A stretch of 64,000 nucleotides of DNA from Brachionus rotundiformis (taxonomy: Eukaryota; Rotifera; Eurotatoria; Ploima; Brachionidae), in the NCBI GenBank assembly GCA_016802295.1, contig JAESIW010000207.1:1397796-1461795 (forward strand), written 5' to 3'. The notes beneath the pieces are model-generated. The model saw nothing but the letters and a program-made list of their open reading frames with translations. It was not told the origin of the DNA and made no database searches. Positions 36,569 to 47,417 of this stretch are shown here, one piece after another; position 1 is the stretch's first letter; every line of letters begins with the position of its first letter. The position numbers and the translations under genes are program-made.

Positions 36569-37118
36569 ATGAGCTACAGCAACTCGGCGGATAATTCTAA
36601 TGGTACCATGGTAAACAAATAAATAAAAAGAAATTTGATGATGTGACTTTTTTAAGAAATAAATTTGATCAGCGATGAGAAATTAGACAGATCGTCTCCG
36701 AACACATGGTCTGGGGTGGATTGCGATTCCCTGTTGGCGAAAAATGTATACCTAGGCAATTAAATGTTTTTTTTAATTTCATAAATTTGAACGCCAATTA
36801 AGAACACTGGCAATAATCAAGCAAGATGGATGTCAGATTTGAGCAAAGAAGATATCGATACTCTAAATGGTGCACACTCTTGGTAAATAGCAAAAAAAAT
36901 ACTAATTTCTTTAAAAAGAACTTGCAGTGCTTACACCAAGCCAGCTGGTCGACAAAGTCAAAGATTTGCTCGAAACAGCTTATCAATTATCTGTTGAAGA
37001 AGGTAAAATAAATATCAAAATTTGAAAAATTTAAAGCATTTTGTTTTTTTTTTCAAAAGCCCATCAAATCGCTCGAGGAAAACTTTTGAATATTTTGGAC
37101 AAAAGTGACCAAGAATGA
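36569..37118 (+). CDS. LIN52: LIN52, MuvB/DREAM complex subunit
   Basis: LIN52 is the small MuvB subunit that links the complex to the pocket protein p130/p107 in quiescent cells and to B-MYB in cycling cells. Exon 1 is 36569-36602 (donor ATG|GTACC); exon 2 is 36657-36745; three further short exons end at 37118. The product is about 107 residues (human 116). LISDEKLDRSSPNTW aligns with the human LxSxExL motif and the following DYRK1A site (LLSFEKLDRASPDLW), so both the pocket-protein-binding motif and the phosphorylatable Ser-Pro are kept. ARWMSDLSKEDIDTLN and LTPSQLVDKVKDLLETAYQL match the helical C-terminal half, ending ARGKLLNILDKSDQE. It lies 352 bp downstream of PDE6D on the same strand. 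Confidence 0.93.
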
Positions 37119-38120
37119 TTTTAGAACCATCTAATTTTGTTATTAAATTGTCTCATTTGTTTCTCATTTTGTTACATAAATTCAAATACTTAAATCAATT
37201 GTATTAAATAAAAAATATATAAGCTACTTTTTAAATTCAAGATTACCTGAAAAATTTAAACAGATAAATAAACAAACTACTTTATTCGAGAATAAATATG
37301 GACAAAATATTTGTCAAAAAATGGTAAATGTTGGTCAATTTACTGCATTACCAATTTTTTGCAGAAGACAAATAACACTTTGTGGGTTTCAAAATTTTAC
37401 CAAATACTCTTAATCTTGATATTATCTATTTACATTGTTTAAATTTGAATGTATAAATTACTAAAGGTTTTAGTTAAACAACTTGACTAGTTCTATTCCA
37501 ATGTAAATAAAAATTCAATTAAAATTTAGACCCAAAAATCACAATTTATTTATTATATAATAAAAAATGAAATGAAAGTTTTTTATCATTATTTATGTTT
37601 GTTTATGTTGTTTATACCAGCATTTATCAGGATTTTAAATAATAATTTTTATTTTAAATTTATTTATTATAATTCTAAGTATAATGTAAAATACTCCAGT
37701 CATCAAAAAGTCTGTTGCCAAAATTCACAAAAAATTTAATTTAGATCTGCTTGGTATGCGAGGCAAAGTGCATACTTTGGCAAAAAATGAAGCTAATTTG
37801 GCTAAAAAAGAATCTTAATTTGCACCAAAAAGTTAAAAGTCTCACGCGATTTCATTAAATTTCAAAATAAAATATAAAAATTTTAATAAAGTACAAAAAA
37901 GTGAAAGAAAAATTCTCTTAAAATTCATTTAAAAAATTTTTGTTCATCTAACCCATGTTATAAAACCCACGTGGATAGCTTTCTATTTTGTTCTATCTTT
38001 CTCTTTTTCTTTTTTTTTTCTTATTTTTTATTTATTTTAGCTGTTATCATAAATATAATAATTATTTTTAATTTATGAAAATTTTCAAAAGCACATTTTA
38101 AGTTAAGATACGAAATTAAA
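37119..38120. other. Spacer between LIN52 and importin with one coding-like patch
   Basis: AT-rich, apart from the open stretch 37690-37818 listed separately. Confidence 0.5.
37690..37818 (+). other. Coding-like 42-codon fragment, unassigned
   Basis: An open frame ends in TAA at 37816-37818 and reads like the basic C-terminus of a protein (KKSVAKIHKKFNLDLLG, GKVHTLAKNEANLAKKES). Codon composition resembles real exons rather than the surrounding AT-rich DNA. There is no upstream ATG in frame (TAA at 37687), so it would need a spliced upstream exon. A possible acceptor, ctccag, is at 37694-37699. It could be a terminal exon of a small gene or a relic. Confidence 0.3.
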
Positions 38121-41100
38121 ATGTCGTACAGTAGCGAAAAACTAGTCCATCTACTCGAATCGACCCTAAACCCACAACTAAGAAAACAAGCCGAAGATGA
38201 ATTGGGACTTGTATGTGAAATTTTCACATTTTAAAAATATTTCCTTAATGTTAATTACCATTAAAAAAAGATCTACAATATCCAAGGCTTCAGCACCAAT
38301 TTGTTGCAATTGATAATGAGCGAGCAGGTGAACATGCCCATCAGACAAGCAGGGGCCATATATCTTAAAAACATGATCAATCAGTACTGGTACGAGAAAA
38401 AACCCGAAAAGCCAGAAGACATAGTGCCGTTTTCGATACCAGAGACAGACAAACAGACCATACGCAATAACCTAATCGAAGCTGTCATTCACTCACCAGA
38501 TCCCATTCGAGCCCAGCTCATAGTTTGTGTCCGCACCATAACAACGCAAGATTTTCCCGAAAAATGGCCTGCCATTGTCGACAAAGTCCACCATTTCATC
38601 CAGACCAATGACATAAACTCGTGGAATGGTGCCCTGCAAGCTTTCTACCAGTTATGTAAATTATTTGAGTACAAGACAAGCAAAGACCGCGAGCCGTACC
38701 ACAATGCCATGCGTGTCCTCTTGCCCATGTTTCTGGAACGGCTCTGTCAGCTTACCGATGACCAAACTGATTTGGCTGTCTTGACCAAAAAGCAAATATT
38801 GAAAATTTTTTTTACATTTATTCAAGTATGTGAGAAAATTAAGATAAATGATTGTTTAAATTTAGACAATTTTTTTTAAAGTTTATTCTCCCATTAGATG
38901 TTTTAGACAAGAATAGCTTATCAAATTGGATTGAGATATGCAATGTGATATTGGTACAGTCAGTTCCAGATGTAAGTTAATTTCAAATATGTACATAGTT
39001 AGTCATTTGGCATTTAGTTTAATATTAATAAATAAATTAATAAAAAAAATTAATATTTTTTGTTTCAAAAGCATGTCGAGCAAATAGACAAGGACGAGAG
39101 AGCCGAGCTTTCTTGGTGGAAGATTAAAAAATGGTCTATTAGGATATTGAATAGAATATTTGACAGATACGGAACTCCAGCCACATGCAGCAAAGAATAC
39201 ACTGAATTTGCCAACTTTTTTCTCAAGGGCTATTCAAGTAAGAGTGCTAGATTTATTCTCAGGGTGTCCCGTTTAATTATTCACAGCTTTTATCTAATAA
39301 TTATGCCCAAGATAAAAAATTAAATTGGCCATTCTTTTTTCTATCATTGAATATGGTGAGTTAGAATTAAGAATAGAAAATTTTGCCTCTAATCAATGGT
39401 CAAGCATTTTGTAATTTAGATTTTTTGTTAAAGTATTAAGTATATTTTGTTCGATCAATTTTTTTGGTCTTTGGAAAAAAATTTTTTTTTCTCGCATATT
39501 GCTTATTTATTAAAAAGGAAGAATAAATTTAAAAAATTTTAATTAATTTTAATCAAAATAAGTAAATTAGAAATCAGTGATAAAGCTAAATTATTTTTGA
39601 TAGGTTCTTTAAAATTTTGGTTTTGTAAAATTTGGTACAGTAGAACAAGTACAATAAGATGTAATTTTTTTAATTTATTTTTCTTTTTAATAAATAAGCA
39701 ATACGCAAGAAAAACAATTTTTCCAAAGACCAAAAAAAATAGTCCAACTAGAATTCAATTTTTGCTGAAGAAAAAAAATTGGTCAAGTAGAGTTTGGTAC
39801 AAAAGAAGAGAACGAAATGCAAAAATTCTTTTAATTTTTTTTCAAAAGGTAAAAAACAGGTTCTGTAAATGGAGTATGCTGCAGCATGATGGTTGCACAA
39901 ACTGTCAAGGTCTGCTAATAAGGTGCAAATCTTTCCAAAACATACAGAACCAGTCTTTACCCTTTGAAAAGAGAAGTTAGGAGTCTTTTAACATTTTTTT
40001 CTGTTCTATTTTACCAAATTTTTTTTTAATTTAAATTTTAGTTGGACTTTTTTTTGGGTCTTTGGAAAAAAATTTTTTTCTTGCATATTGCTTATTTATT
40101 AAATAGATAAATAAATTTAAAAAATTTTATTTAATTTAATTAATTTTCAAAATCTAAAATATGTAATTTGATAAAAAAAATAAAATGTGTGGAAAAATGG
40201 CCTCTTTGAGTATGACCATATGTGGTTTGCCATTTTTGAGGCACTTTTTGTGGAGCCATGGAGATTAAATTTTCTTCTTTAAGCCAACATATTGACCAAT
40301 GTGCTAAAGCTGCTTGAGCAATACAGAAACGGCGTGTACGTGTCGCCGCGAGTCCTCCAGCAGGCCATAATCTACCTGGAATACGCAGTGGTGCCCGCAT
40401 TTACCTGGAAGTTCATGAAGCCTCACATGCTGGTCATCATTCAGCAAATTCTCTATCCGCTTATGTGCCACACCGACGAGGACCAGGACTTGTTCGAGAA
40501 CGACCCAGTCGAGTACATAAAAATAAAGTACGACGTGTTCGAGGACTTTGTGTCGCCGGTGAACGCGGCCCGGCAGCTCGTTTACCAAGTGGCCAGCAAG
40601 CGCAAGCAAATGCTCGAGCAGGCCATGGTGTTTTGCATGTCCGAGCTGCAAAATCAACAATTGCCAGCCAGAAACAAAGATGGTATATTGCACATAATTG
40701 GAGCTGTGGCGCCCGTATTGCTTAAAAAAAATGTCTACAAGGACCAAGTAGAAATGATGCTGGTCACGTATGTGTTTCCGGAGTTTGTGAGCCAGCACGG
40801 GTTTCTGAGAGCCCGGGCTTGCTGGGTGCTCAAGCAGTTCGCTCGCGTGGAATTCAAGTGCCAAGAGAACTTGGTCTACGCGTGCAACTACGTCAAACAG
40901 CGCATTTTGAACGACTCGTGCCTGCCAGTCAATGTAGAGGCGTGCTGCGCCCTAAACGAGCTCATAAACGACGAAGAGAACGAGCTCAATCCAGCCGTCA
41001 AGGAGCTAATTGGCGAAAATATCCAGCAAATAATACTCAAAATGCTCAATTTGATCCGCGACACCGAAAACGACGATGTCAGCGGCGTAATTCAGCGCCT

Positions 41101-42532
41101 AATTTACGTCTACGAGGAGCAGATATCTTCGTTTGCCGTTGACATAATGAAGCACTTGGCCGAGACTTTTTTGAGCATAGTCAAGTGCGCCGAGGAGCAA
41201 GAGGACGCCGACGCCAAAGACGACAAGACCATCACAGCTGTGGGCATATTGAGCACTGTGGAGAGCATTTTGAGTGTCATGGAGGCCAAGCTGGACATAA
41301 TGCACCAATTGGAAGCAATCGTAATGCCTGTGATCAATGCCATCATCCAAAATGGCATGCTCGACTTCTACGAAGAACTGTTCACCTTAATTTGTACACT
41401 GACCTCAAAGCAAATAAGCGAGCCAATGTGGAACTTGCTGTACGTCATTTATGACATATTCCAGAACGACGCGGCCGACTACTTCACCGAATTGATGCCT
41501 GTGCTGCACAATTATGTCCAAGTGGACACCAAGGCGTTCCTGGCTGACCCGAAACGCATGGAATGCGTTCTCAAAATGATAAAACAAGTGCTTGACGCGC
41601 AAATAGATGACGATGAGTCCGAGAGCCACGCTGCCAAGCTATTGGAAATAATTGTGCTACAATGCCATGGCCAAATAGACACAGTGTTGCCAAGTATTGT
41701 GCAATTGGTGTTCGAAAGACTTAGCAAAGAGATAGAGAGCACCGAGCTGCGCACCATGTTGCTCCAAGTGGTCATTGCTGCTCTATGGTGCAACACCGAA
41801 GTGCTCATCCAAACACTGGACAATTTTAGCATGTCACATGGCCGGTCGATACTCATCGACTTTATAAACAAGTGGTTCGATGATATAGATTGCTTTTTTG
41901 GCATTCATGACCGAAAAGTGTGCGCACTTGGCCTCAATACCTTGCTACAATTGGCCGTGAAGCGGCGCACCGAGCTCGACCAAGTTAGTGGCAAACTTTT
42001 GCCATGCATGTGCACTGTGCTCGAGGACTTGTCCAAGGCTTATGAGAACAGAGCCCGCGAGGACTCTGATGACGAGTATGAAGAGGCCGATGCCGATTTA
42101 GACGAAGTCTATTCGGACGAGGAAGAGGAAAATGAGAAAAAGAACAGAGCTATGCAGGACAATGGAAAAGAGGCCGAAGAGGACGATGAGTCCGATTTGG
42201 ACGACTTTGATGATGATGACGAGTATGACCGCACTCTCTTGGAAAACTATGCCACTTGTATTGACAACAATGATGAAGTAGATGAGTTTGTTGCATTCAA
42301 GGAGACCTTGCAGGCCTTGCAGAGCAGCCAGCCCCAGTTCTATGAACAGATAACCGGCTCGCTGACCCCCGAGCAGTGCAAACACATACAGGAGTTTATA
42401 ACCACGGCCAACAAGCGCCTAGCTGATAAAGAATCAAGAAAGCTGCTCGCTGCTGGCGGATACAGTTTTACCAATTTTCAAGTACCAACTCAATTTAACT
42501 TCGGTGCTCAGAATGTGTTCGGACACCAATAG
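38121..42532 (+). CDS. IPO7: Importin-7/8 (RanBP7/8 family karyopherin)
   Basis: This HEAT-repeat nuclear import receptor carries cargoes such as ribosomal proteins, histone H1 and SMADs under RanGTP control. Five exons (38121-38210, about 38271-38825, about 38882-38971, about 39072-39238, 40284-42532) give about 1050 residues; human IPO7 is 1038. Clear matches: IMSEQVNMPIRQAGAIYLKN in the importin-N domain, KDERAELSWWKIKKW, KYDVFEDFVSPVNAARQLVY, FLRARACWVLKQFARVEFK, MPVLHNYVQVDTKAFLADP and HDRKVCALGLNTLLQL. The C-terminal acidic tract (about residues 885-960), rich in Asp/Glu, is present as in IPO7/8, and the end has the FxFG-like FNFGAQNVF. The 1-kb intron 4 carries inverted repeats. A 187-bp piece of the last exon is copied at 43289-43475. 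IPO8 is an equally valid orthologue name, since one invertebrate gene corresponds to both. Confidence 0.95.
39461..40130. repeat. Three copies of a ~90-bp element, one inverted, in importin intron 4
   Basis: 39461-39540 and 40037-40130 are direct copies (ggtctttggaaaaaaattt ... catattgcttatttattaa). 39661-39755 is the same sequence in reverse complement (ttaataaataagcaatacgc ... ccaaagacc). The last two share a further flank (agttggact). The inverted pairs could form hairpins in the pre-mRNA, and a foldback/MITE-type element is likely. The DNA between the last two copies is open for about 80 codons on the + strand, but no family is recognised. Confidence 0.8.
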
Positions 42533-43247
42533 AACTCGGACCAATATAAGAACATTTTTTTTAGTCATGATATCTTTTAGAAATAAAAGAACCCTAAGAG
42601 AAAATTTTTTTTCTATTATCTTGATAAATAATGTTCGATTGTCAACTTGCTTCAGTCGAATGTTTATTGTTAATTTATATGTTTATTTCTTCTTTTTTCT
42701 TCCTCCTTTTCTTTTGCTTGTTCTGTTTTATATTTAAGATCTTGATCATACGGTTTGGAATTTTTGGTTTGCCAAAATGGTGCACCGATGCTGAATTTTA
42801 TAAAAAATATCATAAAAAAAGATGTTATAATATTTTTTTTTCTAATTAAATTAATAGATTTTTAAACTTTAAAGAAAAATAAAGATTATTATTAGTTTGT
42901 TTTTGTTTTCGGTTGACGAAATTAATATTTAGCAGTTTTAATTAATAAAATTGGAAGTAAAATTTAAAATTTTATAATTATTTATTTCGTATTCTCATTA
43001 AAATCATGATAATTGACTTTTAAATAGTTTATGAATAATGGAATCCAAAATAAGGGCAAAAATTTGGCTGTTTGTAAATTGTGAAAAAGATAATAAATAT
43101 TATATTTTTGTATCATTTTTGAGTGTGATAGATAAGATAATTATTTTAAACATTTTTTTTTAGACAAAGTTCTTAATTGTATTAGGTAAAAGTTAAGAGT
43201 AAATTTGAATTGAAAAGCAACTTTTCTTGAGCTGGTGGTCTTGATTT
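42533..43247. other. Importin 3' flank, AT-rich
   Basis: This holds the presumed 3' UTR of the importin gene followed by AT-rich DNA. No gene seen. An AATAAA is present at 42880-42885. Confidence 0.45.
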
Positions 43248-43500
43248 AGCTCAGAATTTATTAGATCGTTTGATCGTTGTGATCTTAGATAGATGACGAT
43301 GAGTCCGAGAGCCACGCTGCCAAGCTATTGGAAATAATTGTGCTACAATGCCATGGTCAAATAGACACAGTGTTGCCAAGTATTGTGCAATTGGTGTTCG
43401 AAAGACTTAGCAAAGAGATAGAGAGCACCGAGCTGCGCACCATGTTGCTCCAAGTGGTCATTGCTGCTCTATGGTTAAGCCCAGAATTTATTAGACCGTT
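43248..43500. repeat. Direct repeats flanking a captured exon fragment
   Basis: 43248-43270 (agctcagaatttattagatc...) and 43478-43500 match at 21 of 23 positions and bracket the importin fragment on both sides. They may be a target-site-like duplication or the edges of the element into which the fragment was inserted. Confidence 0.75.
43289..43475 (+). pseudogene. Importin-7 exon fragment, recent duplicate
   Basis: All 187 bases match 41603-41789 of the importin last exon with a single difference (C at 41671 is T here), and without gaps. The reading frame (LLEIIVLQCHGQIDTVLPSI) is intact inside, but both ends leave the gene abruptly. Contained entirely within one exon, it cannot be classified as a retrocopy or a DNA-level copy from splice structure. 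Confidence 0.95.
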
Positions 43501-43925
43501 TTGGCAATATTGCTTTAAAAAGACAGCGCATGGGCTCTTGAATCCAATTACAATATAGTTAAAGTTATGATTTTCAGAATGGAAATTTGGAAGATGACAA
43601 AATTTTTCCAATTAGTTGTAATTCAATTACCTAACCTACCTTTTAAAATATAATTACTGATATTATTACCAACTGGATAAAAATTTTTTATTCGAAGGAA
43701 AACTTAGAGTCAAGTTTGGTTCTTCCATGCTTGATAGAGTCCCGTAAGACACAAACTAAGACAATTTTTGGAAAAAAAATCATGTTTTTTAAATTCAAAA
43801 TGAACCAACCAGGTAGGATAATGGACAAGGCATAGAAATTGAATTTAGGTATGATAGCTTAAAGTTTCAGGAAATTGAACATTGAGTTATTAGTTGTTAG
43901 ACCACATCTCAGAGTTTGCCCTAAA
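43501..43925. other. AT-rich spacer between the importin fragment and the LINE relic
   Basis: No gene or named repeat recognised. Confidence 0.4.
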
Positions 43926-44830
43926 TTTATGGTGTCCATATCTTGAAAAGGATTGCTTAAAAACAGCAGAGCTCCTGGTATTGACCGCGTTACGGCAGAA
44001 ATGCTGAAAACTGATGGAAGATATACAATAGGGATTTTGCACGATCTCTTCAGCAGATAAGGCGCCAACAAGTCATTCCATCTTATAGTCAAACTTTATA
44101 AAAAAGGCAACTAAATTTTATGTGATAATTGGAGAGGAATAGCACTGCTATCTATAGCAATTGAGGCGTTTTGTGTGGAATAATTCTGGGAAGAATCAGA
44201 GGTTCCTTGAATGCTGTATTTAGGGAAGAACAAGCAAGATTTAAAAAAGGTATATGATGCGACCAGATATTTACGCTATGGAATAGTCCATTGTTCCTTA
44301 ACTTTGTCGAATTAAACAAGACCTTTGATAGAATACATAGAGAAACCCTTTGGGCCATATAAAAAAATTGATGGTAGATAGTTGACTAGGTAAAACTCTC
44401 CTAAGAGAAATTCGAGTGTAGCGTAATTTTGGAGAATCTGAGAGCTTCAAAGTGTGTGTGAGAGTCGGACATGCTCTCCAACAATAAGAAGAATTAGACC
44501 TTGAAAATGATTTGGTGTTAAAATCGAGTAGAGAAATTGACATGCATATGAAAGCACAGGATCTGGTAAATAACGCTAGACCAACTGGACTTGAAATAAA
44601 TGGGGAGAAGTGAAAGTGTGCATTAACAGCAAATTGGATAGCCGATCACCATAGATGGTACCCAAGTTGAGTGTCCAAATGATCATAATCAAAGTATTAT
44701 ACAACACTCTAGTAAATCAACACTGATGTAGAGGAGCCAATGTTGGAGAATGGAAATGACATGGAAAGAAGCAAGGATCAACTTGAATGGAAATCAGAAG
44801 TGAATTAACTTAAATTCAAAAAATGCATAT
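43926..44830 (+). pseudogene. Decayed LINE (non-LTR) reverse transcriptase
   Basis: Reading across several frames gives ordered reverse-transcriptase blocks: NSRAPGIDRVTAEMLKTDG (from 43957), LIVKLYKKGN, CDNWRGIALLSIAIEAFC, NAVFREEQARFKKG, NFVELNKTFDRIHRETLW and, near 44550, QDLVNNARPTGLEINGEK. The first catalytic aspartate of the usual DFxKAFD block is replaced (VELNKTFD), and at least four frameshifts and several stops break the frame. The wording resembles RTE- or CR1/Jockey-type endonuclease-RT proteins; I cannot choose between them. It lies just downstream of the captured importin fragment. Confidence 0.85.
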
Positions 44831-45282
44831 AATTCAACTATCTAAAATAATAAATGAATACCAAATTATTGCATTGGAAAATGGTTTAAGAATTAATGCA
44901 AATCGATGTTACAATTTGGGAATTTCTTGGTTAATAATGATACATCTTAATAACATTGTTATTATTTGAAACAGTCTTGGTTAATTTATAGACATTTAAA
45001 AAATAATTTAGGCGTTTTGCAAATGGTTTAGGTTTAGATTAATTTAGGTAGCTGCCAAATCTGTAAAAAACTTTTAAATTATTTTAAATAGATCGTAAAA
45101 AAATTAGTGTTATTTTTTCTATTTTAGTAATTTTTCAAAAATTATTTATATTTTTAATTTTAACCAAGAGATTATAATTTATTTAAAATTATTTTAAGAT
45201 AAAGCAAAAATAAAAACACAAAGCTTAAACATAAATATTCTTTTAAAAAAAAAAAAGAAAAAATTCAAATATCTTTGTTGCA
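44831..45282. other. AT-rich spacer downstream of innexin
   Basis: No coding signal; a poly-A/AAG run at about 45245-45262 lies just after the innexin stop codon. Confidence 0.5.
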
Positions 45283-47417
45283 CTAGACCTTGGTCGAGTT
45301 ATTAGTATCTCTTTTTCTAATTTGTAAAGTTTCTGGCTCCAACAAATTAACAGTTTCCGAATTGTCATTTACCAATAATGACTGATTTCTGTCCGACGCT
45401 GACCTATTGTAGCTCAGTTGGTTCATCAAATTTTGTAATGTATTCAAATTATTTATTCTTTCCATCTCATGCTCATTCACCTGATTCATTACTTGTGGAA
45501 AGCTAAAGTAATCTTTGTTATTTTCCATATTTCTAGCATTGTCATCTATTCGCACACTTTGTTTTGGCTTATCTTTTTTCTTGTGCTCAAACTGGCACAG
45601 CGAGTCGTCCACATTGTGCGGATCGTTCTGAAAGCACTGATCATAATTATCGGCATGCTGGCACCACAAATGATGGATCAGATCCGTGGCCACAAAGTCA
45701 CTAGTATTGTTGGCAATCATTCGAATCATAAAGATGCCATCTGGTTCCAAATAAGTATCTATGAAGTGCTCCAAACGCTTTTTTCTTATCAGAATCGACT
45801 TGGAAATCAGAGAAACTCTTCTCTTGATCCATTGCTTGGATTTGGATGGCAAGCTGCGTCTAATCCAAACTCCCATTTCTACCACATTCCAAACTAGCAC
45901 CAACAAATACCAAAACCAAATGCCGGTAAAAATTTGCTGATTGAACAAATTTATTGGCAAAACACATTGAACTGTGTACCTGTGAGATTTATTTGGATTG
46001 CCAACCTCCCTAATACTGAAATCACAAAGGGTCACCTCTACAATAATTTTTTTTTTAATATCTTCTATCTAAAATTTAACTTTTGTTTGTTTTACTTGGA
46101 AAATATTTCGAATTGGTCACGGTCCATCCGTGTCCAGATAATAAATTGTACAAAAAGTCATAGCCAAAGTACCAAAAGCTTTTTCCCAACAAGAGACTAA
46201 TTATATAGATCTGTAAACAAGTGTTGAGTATGTAAACGGCTTTGACTATAAAGTACAATATGACAATATAGTTTCCGAGGTAGCGTCCAAAGCAAGGCAC
46301 AATGGTGGACGCTATGCGAAAAAATCTGTTATCTTTTCTCTCTGCCTCGTAGCGTCTGCTGTCATCTACATACTGGTCAATATTTTTGACCAGGTACTTC
46401 ATAAATGACTTTCGGTTCTCGAAATGATCTGCAGATTTGTAGTGCTGCGCTGCTTCAACCTTTAAAATTTTCAAATAGAATAAACAAAAAGCACTTAAGT
46501 AGTTGATCAAAACTTAAAAATTATTAGTTATTTTTTGGTCAAAAATTAAACGACTCAGAAGCCTTTAAATCTTTAAGTCAAAAATTTTCAATTAATAAAT
46601 TATTAAGCCTAAAATATCTTATTAATAATCAAATAAAACAAAATTATTATAAAAAATGCCCAAGAAATTAATTTTATACTTAAAAATAATCAAAATCGAT
46701 ACAAAAATTAGATTATGATTTTAATTGTCAGAAATAAATAATTTTTTTTATCTATAAAAATCAAAAATTAATTTCACATTTTAAATGTGAGCCAGATTTA
46801 AAACTAATCTGAATAAAAAACCAAAAAAAATGCATCCATACCAAGTCTGAGATATTCAAGCCAGCTTTGAGAGACACAGTGCGCCAAAATATGCGCGGCA
46901 TGTAGAACAAAAGCGCTTGAATAAGCAGCACAAACGAGACCCATTGGTAATACTTGATCTCGTTTTTGCTCCGCTCTAGCTCATCTTTGGGAATAGTGTG
47001 GTTCAGATCAAAATAATAGGTGTTTGTTATCCAACTAATCAAAAAAAGTATTACTCAATTTAAAGGCAAAAATGTAGCCATTGGTCTTACCAGATCTGGG
47101 ACACATAAGACTCATAGTTTCCTGAAAAAAATAAATGTGAACAAAAATGGCAGTAAAATTTTTAATTTAGTCTAAGTACCAGTAAAATGCGCTGGAACCC
47201 AACATTTAATCACCTAAAAAGCAAAATAAATCTCTTAAAAGCGTTGGCATTTGGTCATTGTTACCTCTGAACTGTACTGTCTACTGGTCAGAATTATCGA
47301 GAATAGTACCAGCAGTGCCACAGTGTATCTATAGTTGAGTCTATCGGAAAAATCGTCATCGGAGCCCGAGCCGAATATGACACCCGGGATCCTGTTTGCC
47401 AAAGTGAGAACATCCAT
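45283..47417 (-). CDS. Innexin (gap-junction channel protein)
   Basis: Innexins form invertebrate gap junctions and hemichannels in the plasma membrane. Six exons join; two are tiny (about 35 and 31 nt, within 47090-47220) and encode the first extracellular loop. The innexin hallmark YYQWVSFVLLIQALLFYMPR is present in the second membrane segment. Extracellular loop cysteines are in place (IKCWVPAHFTG and QICW; VTLCDF and VQCVLPINLFN). Four membrane helices, the cytoplasmic loop (FENRKSFMKYLVKNIDQYVD) and a long cytoplasmic tail of about 170 residues are seen. Start: the ATG at 47417 (MDVLTLANRIPGV), preferred over the in-frame upstream GTG. Orthology to a particular innexin cannot be judged by eye. 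Confidence 0.96.

Noticed and set aside
40304..41904. Minus-strand open frames inside the importin gene
   Set aside because: Shadows of the importin exon, with no family resemblance.
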